Positions 14,060 to 22,880 of a stretch of DNA of 64,000 nucleotides are shown here, piece after piece (position 1 is the first letter of the stretch; the number at the start of each line of letters is the position of its first letter). This DNA comes from a virus: positions 24,209 to 88,208 of IMG/VR virus record IMGVR_UViG_3300027996_000014. The stretch is one strand, 5' to 3'. The notes under the pieces were generated by a model. The model had not been told where the DNA came from, did no database searches, and was given only the letters and a program-made list of their open reading frames with translations. Made by a program: the position numbers and the translations under genes.

Positions 14060-14491
14060 ATGTATACTACAGAACAAAGATTAGTTATTTATATAAAAAG
14101 AATGAGGTTAGATAAACCTAATAGAAGACCATTTGTTTCAGATCAACGTTTTTATGCAATAGGTTTATTATATTATAAATTTGGATGGACAGAATCAAAA
14201 ATAGCAAGATTACTTGATAAAAATCGTACTTCAATATGGTATGCTAAAGTAAAACCTTATGAATTTTTAAGTATGAATGATGAAAAATTTAAATTTCATT
14301 GTAAAAAAATAATGAATATTTTTCCATACACTTTTCCAAAACCATTACATTATAATCAACCTAATCATCGAAGAGTTTATCATAATTTAAATAAAGAAAG
14401 AGAAAATAAATTATTAGAATTTAAATCGTTGTATCCTAGATTACAAGATTTAAATGAAACAATGAATCTTTTAATAGATACATTTTTATAA
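14060..14491 (+). CDS. DnaA-like or homeodomain-like HTH protein (143 aa)
   Basis: I use the ATG at 14060 because the upstream start at 13985 lies inside the preceding gene and terminator. Residues about 30-65 (RFYAIGLLYYKFGWTESKIARLLDKNRTSIWYAK) form a helix-turn-helix resembling the C-terminal DNA-binding domain of DnaA (…IA…G..RDHTTV…A). The rest is basic and aromatic. It may mark the replication origin or regulate the downstream helicase genes; both are inference. Confidence 0.65.
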   Translation: MYTTEQRLVIYIKRMRLDKPNRRPFVSDQRFYAIGLLYYKFGWTESKIARLLDKNRTSIWYAKVKPYEFLSMNDEKFKFHCKKIMNIFPYTFPKPLHYNQPNHRRVYHNLNKERENKLLEFKSLYPRLQDLNETMNLLIDTFL

Positions 14492-14499
14492 CATTAACT

Positions 14500-15609
14500 A
14501 TGGATAAGAGAAAGAAAATACAAACACTTGGAACAAAAAGTATTATTGATAATAAATTTAAAGGTATATTATTTGTTGCACCAAGAGTTGGAAAGTGTAA
14601 AATTGTAATTGATGCTCTTAATACTAAATCAATGGTTTCAAGAGATATTTCAATATTAGTGCTAGCACCAAAAAAAGAAATATTTAAAGGTTGGAAAACT
14701 GATATTAAGAAATGGAATTTACATGATGGATTTGAAATTGAATACGTTTGGAGCAATAGTTTAAAAAAGATTGATAAAAAATATGATCTAATAATAGCTG
14801 ATGAAATTCACGAATATAATTTAAAAGTACTTGAATTACTTGCTTTACATAAAGCAAAAGGTTCACGTATACTTGGACTTACTGGTACGTTAGATAGTGA
14901 TTCAAAATTCCTAATACAACATGTTGTAGGTATTTCACCAATTTATACGTATACAGTTGATGAAGCAATTACAGATAAAATTGTTGCTGATTACCGTATT
15001 TATTGTGTCGAATGTGATCTTGACGATAAAGATAAATATGTTGAAGCTGGAAGTGAAGAAAAACCTTTTATGCAAACAGAAGCTGAAGCTTATAAATATT
15101 GGAATAATAAATATAACACTGCTGTATCTAATATGAGGTATTCTCAAATGAGATTTCCTATGATGCGTAGAAAAAATATTATTTATAATTCAAAAACTAA
15201 AATTAATCTTACTAAAAAAATAGTAGCTAATATTGATAGATGTTTAATATTTACAGGTTTTCAAAAAATAGCTGATTCTATTGGCGATGCATCATTTCAT
15301 TCAAAGTCTAGTAAAGATACTCTTGAACAATTAAAATTAGGAGCTATAAACAAGTGTTCTGTGGTATCAATGGTATCAATGGGAGTAACTATACCAAATT
15401 TAAAAGTAACTGTCTTTAATCAACTAAAAAGTGGTGAAAATACAGCAGTTCAACAAGCAATGAGAGCTATGAACTTAGATGGTGATAAAATAGCTACAAT
15501 AATCATTGTGTATTTAAAAAATACTCGTGATGAAATATGGATGAAATCTGCACTTAAAGGATTTAATTCTAATAAAATTACATTTTGTAAATTTAAAGAT
15601 TTGCCTTAA
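14500..15609 (+). CDS. Superfamily 2 DNA helicase/ATPase (369 aa)
   Basis: A compact SF2 helicase. Motif I is PRVGKCK (about 29-35; Cys replaces the usual Ser/Thr after the Walker Lys), motif II DEIHEY (about 101-106) and motif III GLTGT (about 127-131). Motif IV is LIFTGFQKIADS (about 248), motif V SMVSMGVTIPNLKVTVFNQ and motif VI QQAMRAMN (about 318, RecA-like lobe 2). The order matches helicases in other crAss-like replication modules. Likely roles are fork restart, recombination or primosome work. It sits 8 nt after the HTH gene. Confidence 0.88.
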   Translation: MDKRKKIQTLGTKSIIDNKFKGILFVAPRVGKCKIVIDALNTKSMVSRDISILVLAPKKEIFKGWKTDIKKWNLHDGFEIEYVWSNSLKKIDKKYDLIIADEIHEYNLKVLELLALHKAKGSRILGLTGTLDSDSKFLIQHVVGISPIYTYTVDEAITDKIVADYRIYCVECDLDDKDKYVEAGSEEKPFMQTEAEAYKYWNNKYNTAVSNMRYSQMRFPMMRRKNIIYNSKTKINLTKKIVANIDRCLIFTGFQKIADSIGDASFHSKSSKDTLEQLKLGAINKCSVVSMVSMGVTIPNLKVTVFNQLKSGENTAVQQAMRAMNLDGDKIATIIIVYLKNTRDEIWMKSALKGFNSNKITFCKFKDLP

Positions 15610-15631
15610 AAATAAATAAAATTTAAATAAT

Positions 15632-16198
15632 ATGAATGCTGAAATTGATTTAAATCGATTAGTTAGATCAAAGTTAGATGCAAATCAATATATAATTTTG
15701 TATTTGATATATCATAAAAACTTTAAGCTAGCAAAAGAATTATTTGGTGCTGAAAAAGCATTAAATATTCGTAATTCTTTGATAAATACTAAATATATTT
15801 TAGATAAATCGAATACTCAATTGTTTACACAAACTACTATTAGTACAGCTAATGTGTCTAAACTATTAGGTATTCGTTCTGATAAAATAAATTTTTTAGA
15901 ATTCTATAGTAGCTATCCTATTAGAGTGCAAAATAGAATTTTAAGAGCATCTAATATAGATACTGTACAAGGAAATAAGCACGAAAAAAAGTATTTACTT
16001 AAAATAAAAACTTATGCTGACCATAAAGCAGCAGTCAAAGCAATAAAAGCATTTGTTGAAAAACAAAAAGTAGCAGGTCAATTAGAATTTTTACCTAATA
16101 TAGAAACTGTACTTAATAATGCTTTATGGGAAACATGGTCTGAATTCGTTAGTGAATTTGGACAAGAAGGTGCTAAGTGGCAAGAAGATTCAATATAA
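15632..16198 (+). CDS. Protein of unknown function just upstream of the replicative helicase (188 aa)
   Basis: An all-alpha N-terminus (RLVRSKLDANQYIILYLIYHKNFKLAKELFG…) has winged-helix-like character, followed by a basic middle (NKHEKKYLLKIKTYADHKAA) and an aromatic acidic end (WETWSEFVSEFGQEGAKWQEDSI). Its position directly before the DnaB-like gene and its wHTH-like start would suit a helicase loader or initiator accessory; this is inference from context. Confidence 0.6.
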   Translation: MNAEIDLNRLVRSKLDANQYIILYLIYHKNFKLAKELFGAEKALNIRNSLINTKYILDKSNTQLFTQTTISTANVSKLLGIRSDKINFLEFYSSYPIRVQNRILRASNIDTVQGNKHEKKYLLKIKTYADHKAAVKAIKAFVEKQKVAGQLEFLPNIETVLNNALWETWSEFVSEFGQEGAKWQEDSI

Positions 16199-16203
16199 AA
16201 ACT

Positions 16204-17265
16204 ATGGCAAAAATTGATTATTGGGGACAACTCCAAAATAACATTCAACGTGGAATTGATGGGTATAACGCAGGTTTACCTACAGGTTTTAAACGATTGA
16301 ACGCTCACATTAGTAATATACAGCAAAAACGATATACTACTATTGGAGGAGCAACTGGTACTGGTAAAACTGCTTATGTAGATTCTGCATATTTGTTTAA
16401 CCCTTACGAATATTTAATGGCTAATCCAGATTATCATCATTCACTTGAAATAATCTATTATTCATTAGAGATACCACCTGAAGAGAAATTAGCAAAGTTT
16501 GCTTGTTTTAAATTATGGGAAAATCATGGAATTAATATTGACATTAAAGTATTATATAGTGAAGGTGAATTTAAAATTCCTCCTGAAATAATTCCTCTTA
16601 TTGATAAAATGGGTCCGTATTTTAGTAAATTACAAGAAAAGGTATTGACTTTTAGAAGTTCAATGAGTCCTAATTTTATGTATAAGGATATAATGAGCTA
16701 TGCTGAGAAAAGAGGTAAGGTTATACGTAAAGATGGAATAATCGTTGATTATATACCTAATGATCCAAATTTGATTACTGAAATCATTATTGATCATGCT
16801 AATCTTATTACTCCTAATGCAGAAGATAAGAATCAAAAAGCAGCAATTGATAGAGCGTCTAAGATGCTTGTGTTCTTTAGAAATATGTTTAAGTTTAGTC
16901 CTATTGTAGTATCTCAATTTAATAGAGGTATTGAAGGAATGGACAGAAAACAAATGGATTCTCAAGAACCATTACTATCAGATTTTAAAGAAACTGGTGC
17001 TACTCAAGAAGATGCTAATGTTGTAATTGGATTATTTAATCCTTTTAGATATGGTATTAAAGAGCATAGAGGTTACCCAGTAAGTAAATTAAAACGTAGA
17101 TATCGTTCTGCTCATGTTCTTAAAAATAGAGGTGGTGCTGATGGATTACAAGTAGGTCTTCATTTTATGGGAGAAATTGGTAAGTTTAGAGAACTTCCTA
17201 GTGCTAAAGATTTACAAAATAACCCTACACTATTAGATAAAATCTTAAAAATAGGAATGATATGA
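16204..17265 (+). CDS. DnaB-like replicative helicase, SF4 (353 aa)
   Basis: This is the RecA-fold ATPase core of a hexameric replicative helicase without a long N-terminal domain. Walker A is GATGTGKT (about 49-56), H1a YYSLEIPPEEKLAKF, Walker B/H2 IIIDHANLI (about 195) and H3 PIVVSQFNRG (about 234). H4 is SDFKETGATQEDANVVIGL, and the arginine-containing LKNRGGADG comes near the end. I start at 16204 (MAKIDYWG) because the 16177 ATG lies inside the upstream gene. It should unwind the fork for PolB with the DnaG-like primase at 19534. Confidence 0.92.
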   Translation: MAKIDYWGQLQNNIQRGIDGYNAGLPTGFKRLNAHISNIQQKRYTTIGGATGTGKTAYVDSAYLFNPYEYLMANPDYHHSLEIIYYSLEIPPEEKLAKFACFKLWENHGINIDIKVLYSEGEFKIPPEIIPLIDKMGPYFSKLQEKVLTFRSSMSPNFMYKDIMSYAEKRGKVIRKDGIIVDYIPNDPNLITEIIIDHANLITPNAEDKNQKAAIDRASKMLVFFRNMFKFSPIVVSQFNRGIEGMDRKQMDSQEPLLSDFKETGATQEDANVVIGLFNPFRYGIKEHRGYPVSKLKRRYRSAHVLKNRGGADGLQVGLHFMGEIGKFRELPSAKDLQNNPTLLDKILKIGMI

Positions 17266-17561
17266 TAGTAGAATTAAAAGATTGGGTAAAAGAAAAATTA
17301 ATTTCTAATTCAAAATTACGTGATAGTAATGAGAAACTTTATTATTTATACCTTAAAGATGTTCTTAAATATGACATAAATAATAAGTCAATTAAAGATT
17401 TCCTTCAAGATATGAGTAAACGTAAAATTCCTTATTTAGATTCTGTGGCTAGAGCGTCAAGATTAATACAATCTGATAATCCTTATTTAAGAGGAAAATA
17501 TTGGGGAAAAAGAAAGAGTAAAAGTGTAGAAGTTAAGCATGAAATTCTTGCTAATAAGTAA
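17262..17561 (+). CDS. Small basic helical protein (99 aa)
   Basis: It overlaps the helicase stop by 4 nt (ATGA). Helical and basic (MIVELKDWVKEKLISNSKLRDSNEKLYYLYLKDVL…, ending GKRKSKSVEVKHEILANK). Translational coupling suggests a partner or regulator of the DnaB-like helicase, but no family is recognised. Confidence 0.6.
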   Translation: MIVELKDWVKEKLISNSKLRDSNEKLYYLYLKDVLKYDINNKSIKDFLQDMSKRKIPYLDSVARASRLIQSDNPYLRGKYWGKRKSKSVEVKHEILANK

Positions 17562-17579
17562 GCAATTTCGTATATTTAG
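17548..17579 (+). promoter_or_regulatory. Bacteroidota-type promoter before the recombination operon
   Basis: TTG at 17548-17550 is followed by a 20-nt spacer and TATATTTAG at 17571-17579, close to the Bacteroidota sigma consensus TTTG…TAnnTTTG. It lies about 45 nt before the ATG at 17623, in one of the few intergenic gaps of the module. Confidence 0.45.
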
Positions 17580-17622
17580 TACTTCTAACGAGAGAAAAAT
17601 AAATCAATAAATCAATAAATAT

Positions 17623-18291
17623 ATGGGACAATTAATTTTTGTCGTTGCCAAATCTGGTATGGGTAAAAGTACGTCATTACGTAACTTAAACCCTGACGAA
17701 ACTGTGATAGTGAACACAGATCAAAAACCACTACCTTTTCCTAAGTCAAAAGAACTTTATAGTGAAGAAAAGGGTAATTATATAAAAAGTTCAGATACCA
17801 CTAAAGTACTTAATAGACTTAAGCAAGCACACAAAGAACCAAAGATTAAAACTTTTGTCATTGATACTTGGTCAAGAGTTATGACTGATTTTATAATGAG
17901 TGGAGCTTTTAGATCTAGTACAGGATTTGATAAGTGGAATAACCTTAGTGGTTCACAGTATGATTTACTTAATACCATTAATGAAAAAGTAAGAGATGAT
18001 TTAAATGTATATCTATTTGCTCATCCTGAAACTATTCAAGATGAAAATGGATTTTTACGTGAAAGAATAGCTGTTCAAGGTAAACAATTAGAAAAGTTTG
18101 CACCTGAAAGTTTTAGTTCAGTAGTATTATATGCTGAAATTAAAGCTTCTCCTGGTAAACCTAATGAACATATATTTAGAACTAGAAATTCTGGAGCTGA
18201 TACATGTAAAACGCCTATGGGAATGTTTGAAGATGCTGAAATTTCTAATGACTTAGTACTTGTTAACGAAGCAGTTAACGCATATTTTTAA
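17623..18291 (+). CDS. Sak4-like RecA-fold ATPase, single-strand annealing (222 aa)
   Basis: Walker A AKSGMGKST (about 9-17) and Walker B TFVIDTWSR (about 77-85) lie in a minimal RecA core, with the short length typical of Sak4-type phage recombinases (AAA_24-like). Further family-like features are LNVYLFAHPET (about 128-138) and the positively charged GKQLEKFAPES. Sak4 proteins anneal single strands, usually with a cognate SSB. The SSB-like gene follows one gene downstream and an Exo-type nuclease lies at 24554, which supports a recombination role. Confidence 0.82.
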   Translation: MGQLIFVVAKSGMGKSTSLRNLNPDETVIVNTDQKPLPFPKSKELYSEEKGNYIKSSDTTKVLNRLKQAHKEPKIKTFVIDTWSRVMTDFIMSGAFRSSTGFDKWNNLSGSQYDLLNTINEKVRDDLNVYLFAHPETIQDENGFLRERIAVQGKQLEKFAPESFSSVVLYAEIKASPGKPNEHIFRTRNSGADTCKTPMGMFEDAEISNDLVLVNEAVNAYF

Positions 18292-18327
18292 TAAGAGTAA
18301 TAATTAGTATAAATAAAAATCACAAAA

Positions 18328-18864
18328 ATGAGTGAAGTAACATGGGGAGTGCCAACCCAACAAAAAAGAGCAAAAGTAGAAATGTTTACAACTCCAGTTG
18401 TAACAATGGGAGCATTAAATAAACCAGGAGCAGGACGTAAGTTAAGTTTTAATCAAGCTGCTCAAAAAATGATGGGACTTGAAAAAGGAGAATCTTATGT
18501 AGCAATTGGTTTTGGTGATGATAATAGTATCTTTATTCAAGCTTTCGCAAAAGAAGTAGATCACGGATTTGCACTTACTAAAACTTGTAGTTTTAGTAAT
18601 AAAAGAGTATTTGAATACATTGCTAAAATTCAAAAATTAGATGTTAATTTAGAAAACTATTTACATTTAGAAGAAGTTGAAGGAGCTGGATTAGTAACTG
18701 TTAATAAAATTACTACAAGTGTAAGTACAGATACAGATCCTAAAATTTCTGAAGAAATGGTAAGTGAACAAGTATTTTCTTCTTCTGAAGAAGTAGAAGA
18801 AATATTAGATGAAGTATTAGATGTAAAAAAGACTGAAGAAGGAGAGCAGTCAGCTGAATGGTAA
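18328..18864 (+). CDS. SSB-neighbour protein with acidic C-terminal tail (178 aa)
   Basis: A beta-rich core of about 115 residues (KVEMFTTPVVTMGALNKPGAGRKLSFNQAAQKMMGL…YVAIGFGDDNSIFIQAF) is followed by a strongly acidic tail (SSSEEVEEILDEVLDVKKTEEGEQSAEW). It ends EW like the SSB-like protein next to it (DDEW). No family is recognised. It may cooperate with Sak4 and SSB, or mimic DNA; the tail similarity suggests a shared binding partner. Confidence 0.65.
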   Translation: MSEVTWGVPTQQKRAKVEMFTTPVVTMGALNKPGAGRKLSFNQAAQKMMGLEKGESYVAIGFGDDNSIFIQAFAKEVDHGFALTKTCSFSNKRVFEYIAKIQKLDVNLENYLHLEEVEGAGLVTVNKITTSVSTDTDPKISEEMVSEQVFSSSEEVEEILDEVLDVKKTEEGEQSAEW

Positions 18865-18887
18865 AAATAATAAAATAAAAGTAAATT

Positions 18888-19472
18888 ATGAGTATAAATT
18901 TAAATGATGATTCGTACAACATCAAGGAAGGTGTTGCGATTTTTAACAGTGGTACAGCTGGTATTTCAGAAAATGTAACTTTAAGTGTTGAGAAGCGTAA
19001 AGCTGATGACAAAGATACAGCTCCTGATTATAAACTAATGTTTACCGATGAAACTGGGGCAACTTGTAATACTGCTTTTTGGCATATTACTAAAGATACT
19101 CAGTATGATACAATAGATGAACAAACAGTAAAGAAAGGTAAAGTGTTTAAGCACCTTATTCATGCAATGTATGGAGCAGATTTTCAAATTCCTAATTTTA
19201 AAGATGCAGAGGAAATGTTAAATGGTACTATGAAGCTTCTTCGTGAAGGTTCAGCTAGTGCAGGTAAGTTTAGAATTTTTGCTAATTATGGTACATCAAG
19301 TAAGCCTAGAGCTTATATTCAACCACGTTCTTGGGTTCCATTTATAGAACCAATGACTGTTGATATTGATAATACTAGACTTATAAAAGGTGATTTTGAT
19401 GCAATGGAAAGATTGCAAGCAGATAAACCTACTATGGCATCGACATCTGATAATGGTGATGATGAATGGTAG
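18888..19472 (+). CDS. Single-stranded DNA-binding protein-like (194 aa)
   Basis: It has the layout of phage SSBs: a beta-rich OB-fold region of about 110 residues (GTAGISENVTLSVEKRKADDKDTAPDYKLMFTD…NTAFWHIT), a helical segment and an acidic flexible C-terminus (STSDNGDDEW) of the kind that recruits replication and recombination partners. It is located between Sak4-like ATPase and primase genes. It is probably the most abundant replication protein, consistent with its own terminator at 19493. Confidence 0.75.
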   Translation: MSINLNDDSYNIKEGVAIFNSGTAGISENVTLSVEKRKADDKDTAPDYKLMFTDETGATCNTAFWHITKDTQYDTIDEQTVKKGKVFKHLIHAMYGADFQIPNFKDAEEMLNGTMKLLREGSASAGKFRIFANYGTSSKPRAYIQPRSWVPFIEPMTVDIDNTRLIKGDFDAMERLQADKPTMASTSDNGDDEW

Positions 19473-19492
19473 ATAGTAATTATTAACTAATT

Positions 19493-19522
19493 AAAAGGGA
19501 AGTTTAACGGCTTCCCTTTTTT
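19493..19522 (+). terminator. Rho-independent terminator
   Basis: AAAAGGGAAG (19493-19502) pairs with CTTCCCTTTT (19511-19520) around an 8-nt loop, followed by more T. It closes the Sak4-SSB unit 20 nt after the SSB-like stop and 14 nt before the primase start. Confidence 0.88.
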
Positions 19523-19533
19523 AATTTTTTTAT

Positions 19534-20538
19534 ATGAGAGAAATTAATTTAAATTCATTTGTTTATAATGAACAAATTACTAGAGATGATATACTTAATG
19601 TATTGATACAAGAAGATATTTATTCTCATTATATAGGAGAACCAATACGACAAGGAATCAGAATAAATAGTCCTTTAAGAGATGATAATGTTCCTTCTTT
19701 TTCATTTTATTATCATAAAAGTGGAAATGGAAGCTTAATGTTTTTTGATTATGCTACTAAGGAGAGTGGAGATTGTATAGTGTTTGTATGTAAATTATTT
19801 GGTATAGATTATAAAAAAGCATTATTTAAAATTACTTATGATTTTAATTTATCAATTGTAAAAATTACAGAAGAACGTAAAAAAATTATAAAAAGTAAAA
19901 AAATTATAACAAAAGAACAAGTTAAAATTGAAATTAAACGCAGATCGTGGAAAAAACGTGATGCTAATTTCTGGAAAGCTTTTGGTATTACTAAAAATAC
20001 ATTAATTAAATATAATGTAATACCTGTAAAGTATGTATTCTTTAATGAAAATTCTACAGAGTTAGCTGCTTTAGCCTATGCATATCTTGAATTTAAAGAT
20101 GATTTAATATCTTATAAAATATATCAACCTTTAAGTTCACAATATAAATGGATTAATAATGCTAATTATAGTGTACATCAAGGATATACCCAGTTGCCTA
20201 AAAATGGAGAATTATTAATTATTACTAAATCATTAAAAGATGTAATGAGTATCAGGGATGTTATGAATATTCCTAGTGTTGGATTACAATCAGAGTCTGT
20301 TATGATGAAACAATCAGTAATGGATGAATATAAAAAACGTTTTAAGAAAGTAATATGTTTATTTGATAATGATAAAGCTGGTAAAAGTTTGTCTATTCAA
20401 TTTACAAAAGAATATTCTATACCTCATTTTTTCGTATCTGAATTAGAAGGAGTCACTGACTTTTCTGATTTAGTTAAGAAAGTAGGTAAAATTAAAGCTA
20501 AAGAAGAATTTATAAATAAAATAAAAAAATATGAATAA
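19534..20538 (+). CDS. DnaG-like primase with Toprim domain (334 aa)
   Basis: The N-terminus matches the CHC2 zinc-finger fold of DnaG (NSPLRDDNVPSFSFYYH … MFFDYATKESGDCIVFVCKLFGIDYKKAL), but the zinc ligand Cys/His positions are lost. The Toprim core has ITKSLKDVMSI (about 230, with Lys where DnaG has the catalytic Glu) and LFDNDKAGKS (about 275, DxD). This variant Toprim is widespread in phages. It should prime synthesis for PolB with the DnaB-like helicase. It overlaps the next gene by 8 nt. Confidence 0.85.
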   Translation: MREINLNSFVYNEQITRDDILNVLIQEDIYSHYIGEPIRQGIRINSPLRDDNVPSFSFYYHKSGNGSLMFFDYATKESGDCIVFVCKLFGIDYKKALFKITYDFNLSIVKITEERKKIIKSKKIITKEQVKIEIKRRSWKKRDANFWKAFGITKNTLIKYNVIPVKYVFFNENSTELAALAYAYLEFKDDLISYKIYQPLSSQYKWINNANYSVHQGYTQLPKNGELLIITKSLKDVMSIRDVMNIPSVGLQSESVMMKQSVMDEYKKRFKKVICLFDNDKAGKSLSIQFTKEYSIPHFFVSELEGVTDFSDLVKKVGKIKAKEEFINKIKKYE

Positions 20539-21697
20539 AGTAGAATCATTAGCTAAAGTAAGCAAAGAGCTTATGTTAAAAGAACCATATTATGGATTCT
20601 TTTTAATTATGTTAAATAAATTATGGAGCGATAAGATATCAACTGCATGTGTAGGTAAACAAGGTATTAATTATCAGTTACTTATTAATACTGAATTTTG
20701 GGAAAATTTGAATCATTTAAAACAAATGGGTCTTTTAAAACATGAGTTATTACACATAGCATTCAAGCATTTAAGTATTGTATTTAAATTTGCTGATAGA
20801 AAGCTTGCTAATATAGCAATGGATATGGAAATCAATCAATATATAGAAAAAGATTGGTTACCTGAAGGCGGTATAGATATAGATGATTATTCAGAGTTAA
20901 ATCTTGATCGTAAAGCAGGATGTACATATTATTATAATAAACTACAAGAAGCTAAAGAAGAAAAAGAAGAAAAAGGTACTTGTGGATGTCCTAATATGGA
21001 TAAAGTATTAGATGGTATTGGAAATCCAGATCATTCAGGATGGGACGAATTTGAAGAAATATCAGAAATTGAACATAATCTTATTGAACGTCAAACTAAT
21101 AGATTATTAAAAGAAGCTCGTGATCAAACATTAAAGAAAAGAGGTACGATACCTGGTGAGATTACAAGTATAATTGAAATGGCTGAAATTACAAAACCTA
21201 AATTTAATTGGAAGAAATATATTAGAAGATTTACAGGAGCTTCAACAAAAGTTTTTACAAAAAAACAAAGAAGAAAAGAAAATCGTAGATATGAAGATAA
21301 TCCAGGATTAAAGGTTAAAATGAGACAAAAAATGCTATTAGCAATTGATACATCAGGTTCAGTAAACGATACTGAATTACTTGAATTTATGAATGAAATT
21401 TATCATATTTATAAAGCAGGTGTAGAAGTTGTAATTATACAATGTGATACTGTAATCAATAGTATATTAGAATATAAAGGAAAGTTTGAATTAGAAATTA
21501 CAGGTAGAGGAGGAACAGAATTTGATCCTGTCTTAGAATATTATGCTAAACATCCTGAATATACAAGTCTTGTATATTTTACAGATGGAGAATGCAGTGC
21601 TTCAGTAAAACCAAAGAAAAAGGTTTTATGGGTCTTATCAGAAAGATCACAAATAAATGATTCCTTACCTGGAAAAGTTATTAAGTTAGAAATTTAA
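20531..21697 (+). CDS. Metallopeptidase-like/VWA protein, DUF2201 type (388 aa)
   Basis: The N-terminal half has a zinc-peptidase motif HELLHIAFKH (about 72-81) followed by MDMEINQYI, as in the VWA-like metallopeptidase family. The C-terminal half is a von Willebrand A domain with a complete MIDAS: DTSGS (about 274-278), GGTEFDP (about 327) and TDGE (about 352). In cellular genomes such proteins pair with MoxR-type AAA ATPases, and the next gene is one. The pair may remodel or process a phage or host complex. The substrate is unknown. Confidence 0.85.
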   Translation: MNKVESLAKVSKELMLKEPYYGFFLIMLNKLWSDKISTACVGKQGINYQLLINTEFWENLNHLKQMGLLKHELLHIAFKHLSIVFKFADRKLANIAMDMEINQYIEKDWLPEGGIDIDDYSELNLDRKAGCTYYYNKLQEAKEEKEEKGTCGCPNMDKVLDGIGNPDHSGWDEFEEISEIEHNLIERQTNRLLKEARDQTLKKRGTIPGEITSIIEMAEITKPKFNWKKYIRRFTGASTKVFTKKQRRKENRRYEDNPGLKVKMRQKMLLAIDTSGSVNDTELLEFMNEIYHIYKAGVEVVIIQCDTVINSILEYKGKFELEITGRGGTEFDPVLEYYAKHPEYTSLVYFTDGECSASVKPKKKVLWVLSERSQINDSLPGKVIKLEI

Positions 21698-21709
21698 AAA
21701 TTAAATAAA

Positions 21710-22879
21710 ATGGGACAAGTTAAATTAAATGTTGAAGAATTAAGTGATTTTATTAAGCATATGATTACTAATAATCAACATATTCAAAAGAAAGGAATGG
21801 TTCCTGTAACTATAAATGTAGAAGGTGAAGCTGGACTAGGTAAAACTTCATCTATCATACAACTTGGTGAAGAATTAGGACTACAAGTAGAAAAATTAAA
21901 TCTATCACAATTTGAAGAATTAGGAGATCTAATAGGTTTTCCTGTTAAAGAATATAAAATTAAAAATACTGAAGGTAAAGTATTATGGATAACTGAGCAT
22001 GAAATTACAAAAGCTAGTGAAAAAGGATATAGAGTTGTAGATAAAAGAATGGCTCATGCTAAACCTGCTTGGATTCAAGATAAGGAAGATGGAGGTATTT
22101 TAATACTTGATGATTTTACAAGAGCTGATACTAGATTTATGCAAGCTGTAATGGAAATTTGCGATAGACAAGAATATGTTTCGTGGAAACTTCCTAAGAA
22201 CTGGCATGTAATTCTTACTACTAATCCTGATAATGGCGATTATAATGTAACAAGTTTAGATGTTGCACAACAAACTCGTTTTATTTCTGTTGATTTAAAG
22301 TTTGATGAAAAAGTGTGGGCAAAGTGGGCAGAATCTGTAAATATAGATAGTAGATGTATTAATTTTCTACTTATGCATCCAGAATTAGTAACGCAAAAAG
22401 TTAATCCTAGAAGTTTTACTACATTTTTTAATTCAATAAGTTCAATAGAAAAGTTTGATGAAAATTTACCAATTATTCAAATGATTGGTGAAGGGTCAGT
22501 TGGATTAGATTTTTCAAGTATGTTTACAATGTTTATTAATAACAAACTTGATAAGATTATATCACCAGAAGCTATCATTAATAAAGATAAAGGATATGTA
22601 TTTGGTCAATTAACAGATATAATTGGAACAGCTGATGATTTTAGAGCTGATATATCAAGTGTTATTTCAACAAGAATTGTAAATTACTTATTGAATTTTG
22701 CAAAAACTAATCCTATTTCAGGAGAAATATTAACAAGAATTGAAGATTTATTTATTGATTGTGAATCGTTTACTACTGATTTAAAATACTACATTATTAA
22801 AGAAGTACTAAATGGTAATAAACAAAAATTTAGTAAATTAATGATGAATCCAAAAATTGCTAAACTAATAATAAAATAA
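21710..22879 (+). CDS. MoxR-like AAA+ ATPase (389 aa)
   Basis: Walker A GEAGLGKTSS (about 41-50), Walker B ILILDDFTRAD (about 128-138), sensor 1 HVILTTNPDNG (about 165-175) and an arginine-finger-like QQTRFISVDL (about 185) place it in the MoxR/AAA_5 group. MoxR ATPases act as chaperones for VWA-domain partners, and the VWA metallopeptidase gene is immediately upstream (12-nt gap). The C-terminal 150 residues are helical. It is likely part of a two- or three-component machine with 20531 and perhaps 22881. Confidence 0.85.
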   Translation: MGQVKLNVEELSDFIKHMITNNQHIQKKGMVPVTINVEGEAGLGKTSSIIQLGEELGLQVEKLNLSQFEELGDLIGFPVKEYKIKNTEGKVLWITEHEITKASEKGYRVVDKRMAHAKPAWIQDKEDGGILILDDFTRADTRFMQAVMEICDRQEYVSWKLPKNWHVILTTNPDNGDYNVTSLDVAQQTRFISVDLKFDEKVWAKWAESVNIDSRCINFLLMHPELVTQKVNPRSFTTFFNSISSIEKFDENLPIIQMIGEGSVGLDFSSMFTMFINNKLDKIISPEAIINKDKGYVFGQLTDIIGTADDFRADISSVISTRIVNYLLNFAKTNPISGEILTRIEDLFIDCESFTTDLKYYIIKEVLNGNKQKFSKLMMNPKIAKLIIK

Positions 22880-22880
22880 T

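Noticed and set aside
16177-16203. Upstream start for the DnaB-like helicase
   Set aside because: It lies inside the preceding gene; the ATG at 16204 gives a natural N-terminus.
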